Source of the DNA: JAICLL01 sp035252155
GTDB lineage: Bacteria > Planctomycetota > Planctomycetia > Pirellulales > JAICIG01
Assembly (NCBI GenBank): GCA_035252155.1
Contig: DATFDL010000305.1
Coordinates: forward strand, 1-21,997
DNA length: 21,997 nucleotides
Reading direction: 5' to 3'
In this document: positions 6,084-12,640 of the stretch, piece by piece
How the letters are laid out: every line of letters begins with the position of its first letter
Position numbering within the stretch: the first letter of the stretch is position 1
Translations under genes and position numbers: made by a program
The notes under the pieces: generated by a model
What the model saw: the letters and a program-made list of their open reading frames with translations, nothing else
Told to the model about the DNA's origin: nothing
The model's database searches: none

Positions 6084-8450
6084 ATGTTCAACTTGCCATT
6101 CCGCCGTCTGCTGGCCCAAACGTCGCCCGTTTTCGCTATTTTTACCGTCTTGGCGCTCGCCGAACCTGCGGCTGCCCAGGGCCTGCTGATCAATATCCAC
6201 CCAGAGCAGCATGTGCGACTGCCGAGGCCCACCGTGGTCACGGTGCATCCGACGCCACCGCCCCAATCGAGTTATAAAATCCGCGAGCTCGACGTTCATG
6301 TAAAGCTGCAAGAGCAGATCGCCCGCGTGCAGGTGTCGCAGGCGTTTGTGAACACCGGCAGCGTGCAAATGGAAGTCTGCTTTGTGTTTCCGTTGCCGTA
6401 CGACGGGGCAATCGATCAACTTACCCTGCTGGTCGATGGCAAGGAATTTCCCGCCCGGCTGCTGCCCAAAGACGAGGCCCGGCGGACTTACGAGGCCATC
6501 GTGCGTAAAAACCGCGACCCGGCTCTGCTCGAATGGCTGGGAACGGGCATGTTTCAGACCAGCGTCTTTCCGGTGCCGCCGGGCACCGAGCGAAAGGTGA
6601 CGCTCCGCTATTCGCAGCTTTGCCGCAAAGACCATGGGCTGACCGACTTTTTGTTTCCGCTCTCGACGGCCAAGTACACCTCGCACGCCATCGAGAACGT
6701 GAACATTCGAGTGGCGATCGAAAGCAAGGGCGACCTGAAAAACGTCTACAGCCCGACGCACGCCATCGAGTTGAAACGCGACACTCACCACGCCACCGTG
6801 TCGTTCCACAGCACCAACCAGGTGCCGCAATCTGATTTTCGACTGCTTTATGATGCCGAGTCGGGCAAGCTGGGCGCCAGCGTGCTCAGCTATCGCCCCA
6901 AGGCGGCCGACGAAGGGTACTTTCTGCTGCTGACCACGCCGGCCATCGAGCGGGCCGCCGAGCGAGCCAAGAAGACGGTGGTGTTCGTGGTCGATCGGTC
7001 GGGCAGCATGAGCGGGCAAAAGATTGAGCAGGCCAAGGGAGCGTTGAAGTTCGTGCTCAACAACCTGCGCGAGGGCGATCTATTCAATATCATCGCCTAC
7101 GACAACGCCGTCGAGTCGTTCCGCCCCGAGCTGCAACGGTTTGACGACGCCAGCCGGCAGGCCGCGCTGGGCTTTATCGAGGGCGTGTATGCCGGCGGCA
7201 GCACCAACATCGACGGCGCGCTGGCCACCGCCTTGGAGCAACTGCGCGATTCGTCGCGGCCCAACTATGTGCTGTTTATGACCGACGGACTCCCGACGGC
7301 GGGCGAAGTGAACGAGATGAAAATCGTGGCCAACTCGCAATCGCACAATCACGTGCGGGCCAGGGTGGTGACCTTCGGCGTGGGCTACGACGTCAACAGC
7401 CGGCTGCTCGACAAGCTCGCCCGGCAGAATTTTGGGCAGAGCGAGTACGTACGGCCCGACGAAAACATCGAGGAGCGCGTCAGCCGGCTCTATCAGAAGA
7501 TCGAGGCGCCGGTGATGACCGACGTGGCGATTCGGTTCGCCATCGACGCCTTGCCTGCCGAGGCGGGCGAGGCGGTCAATCGCGTCTATCCGCGGCAGGT
7601 GCTCGATCTGTTCGAGGGCGAGCAGTTGGTGCTCGTCGGGCGTTACAGGAAACCGGGCACGGCCAAGGTGACGGTAAAGGGCAGCGTCGGCGGCAAGCAG
7701 CAGAGCTTCGATTTTCCGGCTGAGCTAGTGGCCGAAAGCAAAGACGAAACATTTGCCTTTGTCGAAAAGCTGTGGGCGGTTCGCCGCGTGGGTGAGATCA
7801 TCGACGAGCTCGACTTGAAAGGCCGCAACGACGAGCTGATCAAGGAGCTCGTCGAGTTATCGACGCGCCACGGCATTATGACGCCGTACACCTCCTTTTT
7901 GGCCGACGAAAACGTATCGCTGCAATCGCTGGCGCTCAACGCCGATCGGGCCAAAGACCGATTGAGCCAGCTTGACGAAACGTCGGGCTATCGGGCGTTT
8001 TATCAGCGGAGCGTCAAGGGAGAGTTGCAGCAGGCGAAGTTTGCCGACAATGCGCGATTGCCGTCGCTGGCGGTGCCGACCGCGAGAGAAGCCAAGCCGG
8101 CGTCAGCCGCCGGAAGAGCGGGCGGGCGTGGTGCGAGCTTTGGCGGCCTACAGACGGCAGGCGGGCCGGCCGGAGCTCCCGCCGTGGCAGACCAGGAACT
8201 TGGGGGCGAAATCGCCGAGGCGGTGCGCAACATCGGCGCTAAGTCGTTCTATCGCCGAGGCAGGCAGTGGGTCGATTCGACTGTGACGGAAGATCAGCAG
8301 AAGAACGCCCAGCGAGTCACGCAGTTCAGCGACGACTACTTCCAGCTAGCCGATCGGCACGGACGCAAGCTGTCGCAATATCTGGTGTTCGACGAGCCGG
8401 TGCTGGTCGAACTGGAGGGCCAGGCGTATTTGATCGAGCCGAGCGAATGA
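6084..8450 (+). CDS. Secreted VIT and VWA domain-containing protein
   Basis: 788 residues. A signal peptide covers about residues 1-32, with a hydrophobic core and 'AEPAAAQG' at the cleavage region. A VIT (inter-alpha-trypsin inhibitor type) domain spans about 62-190, including 'FVFPLPYDGAI' and 'DEARRTYEAIV'. A von Willebrand A domain follows at about 297-470 with an intact metal-binding site: D304, S306 and S308 in 'DRSGSMSG', T374 in 'GGSTNIDGAL' and D401 in 'MTDGLPT'. The C-terminal part (about 500-788) contains 'VELSTRHGIMTPYTSFL', typical of the family, and a Gly/Ala-rich linker near 670-715. Probably an extracytoplasmic, metal-dependent adhesion or interaction protein; the ligand is unknown. 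Translation start: GAGGAGG lies 10 nt before the ATG. It is a single-gene unit facing a convergent small-gene cluster across a palindromic repeat. Confidence 0.94.
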   Translation: MFNLPFRRLLAQTSPVFAIFTVLALAEPAAAQGLLINIHPEQHVRLPRPTVVTVHPTPPPQSSYKIRELDVHVKLQEQIARVQVSQAFVNTGSVQMEVCFVFPLPYDGAIDQLTLLVDGKEFPARLLPKDEARRTYEAIVRKNRDPALLEWLGTGMFQTSVFPVPPGTERKVTLRYSQLCRKDHGLTDFLFPLSTAKYTSHAIENVNIRVAIESKGDLKNVYSPTHAIELKRDTHHATVSFHSTNQVPQSDFRLLYDAESGKLGASVLSYRPKAADEGYFLLLTTPAIERAAERAKKTVVFVVDRSGSMSGQKIEQAKGALKFVLNNLREGDLFNIIAYDNAVESFRPELQRFDDASRQAALGFIEGVYAGGSTNIDGALATALEQLRDSSRPNYVLFMTDGLPTAGEVNEMKIVANSQSHNHVRARVVTFGVGYDVNSRLLDKLARQNFGQSEYVRPDENIEERVSRLYQKIEAPVMTDVAIRFAIDALPAEAGEAVNRVYPRQVLDLFEGEQLVLVGRYRKPGTAKVTVKGSVGGKQQSFDFPAELVAESKDETFAFVEKLWAVRRVGEIIDELDLKGRNDELIKELVELSTRHGIMTPYTSFLADENVSLQSLALNADRAKDRLSQLDETSGYRAFYQRSVKGELQQAKFADNARLPSLAVPTAREAKPASAAGRAGGRGASFGGLQTAGGPAGAPAVADQELGGEIAEAVRNIGAKSFYRRGRQWVDSTVTEDQQKNAQRVTQFSDDYFQLADRHGRKLSQYLVFDEPVLVELEGQAYLIEPSE

Positions 8451-8462
8451 CGGAACGCCGCC

Positions 8463-8529
8463 GTAGAACGGAATTCATTCCGTTTCCGTACTTCGTGCTT
8501 ATAAGCGAACGGAATGAATTCCGTTCTAC
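8463..8529. repeat. 67-bp composite palindromic element between convergent genes
   Basis: Inverted copies of the GTAG + AACGGAAT-NN-ATTCCGTT unit at 8463-8484 and 8508-8529, 23 nt apart, the same geometry as at 3294-3360. The 23-nt core is different but holds its own 10-bp palindrome, GCTTATAAGC (8497-8506). The left copy begins 12 nt after the VIT/VWA stop and the right copy 6 nt after the stop of the convergent small gene, each in its gene's sense direction. It could work as a bidirectional terminator. Confidence 0.87.
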
Positions 8530-8535
8530 AAACTA

Positions 8536-8823
8536 CTAGTAGTCTGGGTCTTCCCATCCTGCTTGGCCGAGCCCCGCGCGGTCGGCCAGGCGGGCATGGG
8601 CCACGTTCTCACCGGCGGGGTGGTTGGTGGGGTGCGGAGCATGGCTGCCCGGTCCGCGGCCGATCCAATCGACGTCGTGAATCTCGCCCAGGTATTCGCC
8701 CGCCAGCGAGTAGGCCGTTGTCCCGGCTAAAAATCCGACATAACGCCCCTCGGCGTCGTAGAGCGCGTCGTTGGAATACCAGCCGGCGAACTTGCCCGAG
8801 CGGATCTTCCAAACGGGGGTCAT
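8536..8823 (-). CDS. Small protein, possibly of the 4-fold beta-flower type
   Basis: 95 residues with no signal peptide or membrane segment. Residues 1-50 show short repeating beta-hairpin-like units: 'VWKIRSGKFAGW', 'ALYDAEGRYVGFLAG' and 'TAYSLAGEYLGEI'. These resemble the repeats of small 4-fold beta-flower domains; I suggest this from memory of the pattern only. The C-terminal half (about 55-95) is rich in Gly, Pro, His and Ala, probably disordered, and ends 'GWEDPDY'. The stop is TAG, 6 nt from the convergent repeat element. It is the last of three small minus-strand genes (8536-9250), 69 nt after the preceding one. The ATG at 8823 is preceded only by a weak purine stretch. Confidence 0.65.
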   Translation of the reverse strand: MTPVWKIRSGKFAGWYSNDALYDAEGRYVGFLAGTTAYSLAGEYLGEIHDVDWIGRGPGSHAPHPTNHPAGENVAHARLADRAGLGQAGWEDPDY

Positions 8824-8892
8824 GGGCAGCTTCTCGGAAGAGGCCGGGGGATGAGCCTTTGTCGCAGTCTCAAGGTACGTCGCAGTGTCGTG

Positions 8893-9066
8893 TCAACGGG
8901 CAGGATCGGCCAGCAAAAAGCCGACGCTCGTGCCCAGCGACACAAAAGCCACGACGCCGAACTGGTTCATCATGGCGACGTGCTGGTTCTGCAAATAGTA
9001 GGCCGCCAGGCCCAAGACCAACCCACCGAGCGCCCCCAGGGCGATCGACCAACGAGATCGAAGCAT
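8893..9066 (-). CDS. Small membrane protein, 57 residues
   Basis: A short frame from the ATG at 9066 to the TGA at 8893-8895. The product is mostly hydrophobic with two probable membrane helices: about residues 8-25 ('IALGALGGLVLGLAAYY') and about 36-52 ('FGVVAFVSLGTSVGFLL'), joined by a polar turn 'QNQHVAMMNQ'. AGGA lies 8 nt upstream of the ATG. It starts 10 nt after the stop of the gene at 9077-9250, so the two are probably co-transcribed. The frames on other strands here give low-complexity, Arg-rich translations, which supports this one. I recognise no family; a small two-helix inner-membrane protein is the most that can be said. Confidence 0.65.
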   Translation of the reverse strand: MLRSRWSIALGALGGLVLGLAAYYLQNQHVAMMNQFGVVAFVSLGTSVGFLLADPAR

Positions 9067-9076
9067 CGGCTAAATC

Positions 9077-9250
9077 CTAATTTAGATGGACGCGGTAATA
9101 ACGGGCCAGCCGGCTATAATGACCGGGCAGCGTCGGCGAGCCAGCCCGGCGAGCACCAGACCAGCGGGCGTTCGCGGGCGGGTAAGATTGAGATGCGACC
9201 ACCGCCATCCAGGCCACGGCCCCCGCCATCAACGCCAAGAAAACTCGCAT
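9077..9250 (-). CDS. Small exported or membrane-anchored protein
   Basis: A 57-residue product with an N-terminal hydrophobic stretch 'VFLALMAGAVAWMAVVA' followed by a polar, Arg/Tyr/Pro-rich tail of about 35 residues. This looks like a signal peptide or single N-terminal anchor. Three in-frame ATGs lie close together at 9265, 9256 and 9250. I chose 9250 because GGAG lies 9 nt upstream of it, while the same GGAG is too close to 9256. The longer form would add five residues. It is the first gene of the three-gene small cluster and is divergent from the MOSC gene. No family is recognised. Confidence 0.5.
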   Translation of the reverse strand: MRVFLALMAGAVAWMAVVASQSYPPANARWSGARRAGSPTLPGHYSRLARYYRVHLN

Positions 9251-9354
9251 GACCATGTACTCCATTCATCAGAGTCGTCGCCCGGCCACCGTGGCGGGCT
9301 ATTAGCAACTTAGGGATTCGCGAGTCGGCGAGTCAAGCCCGTCGCGAGCACACC

Positions 9355-10146
9355 ATGCCCTACCTGGCCCGAATCAATCTTTACCCGATCAAATCGCTCG
9401 ACGGCGCCGAGTGCCGGCAGGCCCTGGTGCTGCCGGGCGGGGCGCTGGAACACGACCGCCGCTTCGCGATCTTCGACGCGGCGGGCGAGGTCGTCAACAG
9501 CAAGCGCACCGACGCCGCCCAACGGCTGCGGTCGCAGTACGAAGCCGCGGGGCGGACGATTTCGCTGCGGCCCGAAGGCACCCACCGCACGGAAACCTTC
9601 CAGCTCGACCGTCAACGAACCGAATTAGAGCGGTGGCTGGCCGGCTACTTCGATCTGGCGCTGGGCCTCCGGCTGCTGGAAAACGCCCAGTCCGGTTTTC
9701 CGGACGATACCGAGTCGCCCGGTCCCACCGTGGTCAGCACGGCCACCTTAGAGGCGGTGGCCGGTTGGTTCGCTAGATTGACCGCCGACGAGGTGCGCCG
9801 GCGGTTCCGGCCGAACCTCGAAATCGGCGGCGTGGAGGCCTTCTGGGAAGATCGGCTCTACGCCGCGGCGGGCGAGGCGGTCGAATTTCGGATCGGCGCG
9901 GTACGGTTGGCCGGCACGAACCCCTGCCAGCGCTGCGTAGTACCCACGCGTTGGGCCGCGACCGGCCAGGTTGGTCCCGATGCGGCCTTCGCCAAGACTT
10001 TCGCCGAGCGCCGCCGCCAGACCTTGCCGAGCTGGGCCGAGGGAAGCCGCTTCGACCACTACTACCGCTTGGCCGTAAACACGCGGCTGGCCATGCCTGG
10101 CGAAGGCGGCCGAATCGCGGTGGGAGATGAGGTGGCGGTCGACTAG
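9355..10146 (+). CDS. MOSC domain-containing protein (MOSC N-terminal beta-barrel plus MOSC)
   Basis: 263 residues. Residues 1-115 match the MOSC N-terminal beta-barrel: 'RINLYPIKSL' at the start, 'GALEHDRRFAIFD' and 'SKRTDAAQRL'. The MOSC domain proper covers about 120-263, including 'RRRFRPNLEI' and 'GAVRLAGTNPCQRCVVPT'. C191 or C194 is the likely counterpart of the cysteine that binds the molybdenum cofactor in mARC and YcbX proteins. These proteins reduce N-hydroxylated or otherwise oxidised compounds using Moco and a redox partner. YcbX carries a fused ferredoxin domain; this protein has none, so electrons would come from a separate protein. It is a stand-alone gene, with no Moco biosynthesis genes in the window. 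The ATG at 9355 fits the family N-terminus; the ribosome-binding site is weak. Confidence 0.88.
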   Translation: MPYLARINLYPIKSLDGAECRQALVLPGGALEHDRRFAIFDAAGEVVNSKRTDAAQRLRSQYEAAGRTISLRPEGTHRTETFQLDRQRTELERWLAGYFDLALGLRLLENAQSGFPDDTESPGPTVVSTATLEAVAGWFARLTADEVRRRFRPNLEIGGVEAFWEDRLYAAAGEAVEFRIGAVRLAGTNPCQRCVVPTRWAATGQVGPDAAFAKTFAERRRQTLPSWAEGSRFDHYYRLAVNTRLAMPGEGGRIAVGDEVAVD

Positions 10147-10182
10147 CAAGCCGAATTTGGCCGTTGGTACGATCGAGACGTA

Positions 10183-10554
10183 CTAGATTGGAAGCACCCG
10201 CACCCGTGACTTGCCTGCCTCGACGACAACCAACGCGCCTGCCTCAAGCGCCGCCGCATATTGACGTAGCGCGGCCGCCACCGCGTCAAACATGTGTTCA
10301 GGCAGAATGTTAGGGCCGCGAACCTGCAATACGCTTGGACCGGAGGCGTGCGTGAGTGCCAGTGTGGTGCCGAAGTCCAAGTCGTGCGTAAATACGATAA
10401 AGCCATTGCTACGCGCCCAGGCCATTATCGTCGAGTCCTCCGCACGTGGATCGCCGATCGAGGACCAGTGAGCGGCTGGCCATCCGTGCCGAGCGAGCAT
10501 GGTCGCCCAGTCAGGTGACAAATTCATGTCGACGATGATCTGGAGGCGGGTCAT
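10183..10554 (-). CDS. DUF5615 PIN-like toxin candidate
   Basis: 123 residues with the pattern of the DUF5615 (PIN-like) family. D9 is in 'IIVDMNLSP', D35 and D40 in 'GDPRAEDSTIMAWA', and D58/D60 in 'VFTHDLDFG'. These are the acidic residues expected to bind metal in an RNase-type active site, and all are present. The start ATG overlaps the TGA of the preceding DUF433 gene by 4 nt (ATGA), so translation is coupled. This order, DUF433 first and DUF5615 second, is the usual arrangement of a VapBC-like type II toxin-antitoxin pair. RNase activity is inferred from the family, not visible directly. Confidence 0.85.
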   Translation of the reverse strand: MTRLQIIVDMNLSPDWATMLARHGWPAAHWSSIGDPRAEDSTIMAWARSNGFIVFTHDLDFGTTLALTHASGPSVLQVRGPNILPEHMFDAVAAALRQYAAALEAGALVVVEAGKSRVRVLPI

Positions 10555-10778
10555 TCGACCACGAGCGGCTCTTCACGTTCTTCCAATCGCCATGCCGCAT
10601 AGGCGAGCACCGCGTCGATGTCCTCCGGCTCAAGATATGGATACCCCTCAAGAATGCGCTCTCGCGAATGCCCTGACGCCAGAAGACCCAAAATCGTTCC
10701 GACAGTGACTCTAAGCCCGCGGATGCACGGCTTCCCGCCCATGACCGCCGGATCATGCGTGATGCGAGTGAATGACAT
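10551..10778 (-). CDS. DUF433 antitoxin-like protein
   Basis: 75 residues with the full DUF433 signature: 'DPAVMGGKPCIRGLRVTVG' near the N-terminus, 'LLASGHSRERILEGYPYL' and 'EDIDAVLAYA'. The fold is a small winged-helix-like domain found in antitoxins of PIN-type toxins. It is the first gene of the pair and would bind both the toxin at 10183-10554 and its own promoter. The ATG at 10778 matches the family start. Translation initiation has only a weak GGGAAAA upstream. A good sigma70-type promoter lies at 10822-10851, giving a leader of about 35-40 nt. Confidence 0.87.
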   Translation of the reverse strand: MSFTRITHDPAVMGGKPCIRGLRVTVGTILGLLASGHSRERILEGYPYLEPEDIDAVLAYAAWRLEEREEPLVVE

Positions 10779-10821
10779 GGCGATTTTCCCAGCAAGTCGT
10801 CGACAACCGTCGGCTGCTACT

Positions 10822-10851
10822 ATTGTATGCCCAGATCGCCGGCAGTGTCGA
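10822..10851 (-). promoter_or_regulatory. Predicted promoter of the DUF433/DUF5615 pair
   Basis: On the minus strand, TCGACA (10846-10851), 18 nt, then TACAAT (10822-10827). Each hexamer matches five of six consensus bases. It points at the DUF433 start 44 nt downstream. GTCGTCGAC just downstream is self-complementary in part and could be an autoregulation site, which is only a guess. Confidence 0.5.
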
Positions 10852-10871
10852 CTAGCTTCATAGGCTAAAAC

Positions 10872-11822
10872 CTACGGTCCCGTGTCAGCCTCCGTCGACT
10901 CCGTTGGGGCGGGGGTATCGTTCGCAGGTCCGGATGTGGATCGATTCGGCTTGCCCGCAGGCTCTTCGACCGCCGGTACAACGGCAGAATTGTGAGTCGG
11001 TTCCGCCGGACCGGCGAACGCCAGGTAAATCATCATTCCGAGAATGCCCAACACCACGACTACCGCCGCGCCGATCGACCACTTCAACGCTACTTGATTG
11101 ACACGCTCGGCCTTGCGCCGCTGCAACTCGGCTTGCTCTTCTTTAAACTCGACGCTGTCTTCATAACGCAGGTGAAACTGTGTGCCGCAAATCGGGCAAA
11201 GAACATCTTGCGCGACCATGTCCATCGGCGTTTGCAACTCGTGGCCTTGCGGACACGGAATGCGCACGACGCGCGGTTCTTGCTTTTCGGGAGGCGGCTC
11301 GGGCTTGGGTTCTTCAGCGGGCGGGGCCGGCGCGGCGACCTCCGCGCCAGCGGCGGCTTGCTCCGTTTGAATCTGAAAATCGCTAAAGGGGGCCGGCGAT
11401 GACGCGCCGGGCGTGACATCCGCCGCGGCCCCGGGATATGACATCCCGCCTGGCGCCATAGCCGCACCACCGGGATAACCTGGTTGGGCCGGCGGTTGCT
11501 CGTAACCCGGCCATGGCTGCTGGCCGCCCGGCATCGGGCCGCCGACGTAACCGCCAGCCGGATGGACGCCCGGCTGAAAGCCGCCCGGATAAGTTGGATA
11601 CCCGACAAAAGCGCCGGGCGGGGCAGCCGGTACCTGCGGAGGATAATAGCCGGGCGGCTGCGGCGAGTATCCCGGCGACCAGCCCGGCTGCGGGCTAGGC
11701 ATGCCGGGCGACATCGGAATTACAAACACCCCGCCGCAGATCGGGCATTGGCTCTGCTGCCCCATCTGCGATTCGTGGCCTTCCAACAGGTGTCCTTGCG
11801 GACAATAAAACTGAAACGGCAT
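10872..11822 (-). CDS. Membrane protein with two zinc-ribbon-like modules and proline-rich linker
   Basis: 316 residues. Two near-identical metal-binding modules are spaced by a long linker. At about residues 7-29 there is 'CPQGHLL' and then 'CPICGG'; at about 188-213, 'CPQGHEL' and then 'CPICG'. Each has C-x3-H-type and CxxC ligands. Between them (about 38-140) is a Pro/Gly/Tyr-rich region of repeated 'PGY', 'YPG' and 'QPG' words. A Glu/Pro stretch precedes the second module. A charged helix (about 225-245) leads into one transmembrane segment (about 249-271), and the C-terminal tail is Pro/Thr/Ser-rich. With one membrane segment, the zinc-ribbon part would be cytoplasmic by the positive-inside rule. 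It follows the gene at 11830-12420 by 7 nt, so probably shares its transcript. No family name is recognised. Confidence 0.75.
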   Translation of the reverse strand: MPFQFYCPQGHLLEGHESQMGQQSQCPICGGVFVIPMSPGMPSPQPGWSPGYSPQPPGYYPPQVPAAPPGAFVGYPTYPGGFQPGVHPAGGYVGGPMPGGQQPWPGYEQPPAQPGYPGGAAMAPGGMSYPGAAADVTPGASSPAPFSDFQIQTEQAAAGAEVAAPAPPAEEPKPEPPPEKQEPRVVRIPCPQGHELQTPMDMVAQDVLCPICGTQFHLRYEDSVEFKEEQAELQRRKAERVNQVALKWSIGAAVVVVLGILGMMIYLAFAGPAEPTHNSAVVPAVEEPAGKPNRSTSGPANDTPAPTESTEADTGP

Positions 11823-11829
11823 TCAACTA

Positions 11830-12420
11830 TCATCGTTCATCTTCCGCTTGCGAACAAGCTTGCCGCCAGCAGTGGTCGAACAACAGGAACCATTCGCACA
11901 ATTGAATCTGCCGGCAAAGATCGGCGGCAGAAGAGCGGCCCGCGGCGGCCGCTTCGCAGAGATCGACGAAGCGGAAATGGTCCCACGCCGTTTGTTCGGC
12001 CAAAAACCGGCTCTGCTTGTCGAGCGAGCTTTGGGCGGCCCATTTTCGCCCGGACGTGGCTAGGTCGGGGCCGATGGCGTGCTCGCCCACGCGGCGAAAC
12101 CAGTACTTGGCGTTGGCATAGTCGGGTTCGCGGCGATGGAGGATGCCGTGCCAGTAGCTGCCCTCGATCGTCGCCAGCTCCTGGCTGAGCGCGTGCGATT
12201 CGTCAAGAAAGTCGTGATAGAGCCATAGCCCCGCCAGGCAGGCCGCGGCCGCCGCCGCATCGCGCACCGCGTGCGGCGCACACAAGCTTTCCGAAGAAAG
12301 CGCGGCGAGCTGATCTCGTGCGGATTTATTCGGGCGGCCCGGTCCTAATTCGTTCAGCCGCACCGGCAAGACCAGCCGATCCACCGTGGGGTTATACGCT
12401 CGCGGCACAAATAATTCCAC
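11830..12420 (-). CDS. Conserved hypothetical protein with YWHGxxHRREPD motif
   Basis: 196 residues, no signal peptide, with a helix-rich composition. The start codon is GTG at 12418-12420; AGGAG lies 7-8 nt before it, which settles the start. The most striking segment is 'GSYWHGILHRREPDYANAKYW' followed by 'FRRVG' (about residues 87-112). Its dense aromatic, histidine and arginine residues suggest a conserved active or binding site. A second conserved-looking region is 'QTAWDHFRFVDLCEAA' near 143-158, and the C-terminus has 'EWFLLFDHCW'. I do not recognise a named domain. It is the first gene of a pair with the zinc-ribbon membrane protein and has a perfect small palindrome 33 nt upstream. 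Confidence 0.75.
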   Translation of the reverse strand: MELFVPRAYNPTVDRLVLPVRLNELGPGRPNKSARDQLAALSSESLCAPHAVRDAAAAAACLAGLWLYHDFLDESHALSQELATIEGSYWHGILHRREPDYANAKYWFRRVGEHAIGPDLATSGRKWAAQSSLDKQSRFLAEQTAWDHFRFVDLCEAAAAGRSSAADLCRQIQLCEWFLLFDHCWRQACSQAEDER

Positions 12421-12452
12421 GCTCGGTCTCCTTCTACCATCGCCCCTCGGCG

Positions 12453-12469
12453 GATGTTAGACTAACATC
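12453..12469. promoter_or_regulatory. Operator-like palindrome between divergent genes
   Basis: GATGTTAG-A-CTAACATC is a perfect 8-1-8 palindrome, 33 nt upstream of the GTG start of the 196-residue gene and about 170 nt upstream of the S1-domain gene. It lies where a promoter for the leftward gene would be. I see no convincing -35/-10 pair around it, so a regulator site is inferred from position only. Confidence 0.4.
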
Positions 12470-12513
12470 TTTTCACTGCGAATAGGAACGAATCCCCGCC
12501 ACGTGCGGTGGCC

Positions 12514-12591
12514 GGTAGTCCCGGCCCTTGTGGCCGGCGAGGCTGGCTACCACAGACGTCTGAACCGCCGGGCACAAGGCCCGGAGCTACC
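12514..12591. repeat. 78-bp long inverted repeat upstream of the S1-domain gene
   Basis: Two 26-nt arms (12514-12539 and 12566-12591) are nearly perfect inverted copies, each of the type GGTAG-TCCCGGCCCTTGTG-gCCGGCG with few differences. The loop is 26 nt. It fills most of the gap between the divergent 196-residue gene and the S1 gene. It is different from the AACGGAAT family and probably a second class of dispersed palindrome. Confidence 0.7.
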
Positions 12592-12640
12592 GCTGCTAAA
12601 ACCTCCCACACCTCCTTGACCGAGTCCGAGCACGTTCGTA

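Noticed and set aside
6024..7019. A 331-codon minus-strand frame opposite the VIT/VWA gene
   Set aside because: The plus-strand protein has a signal peptide and intact domain motifs there; the antisense frame has none and follows the codon pattern of the real gene.
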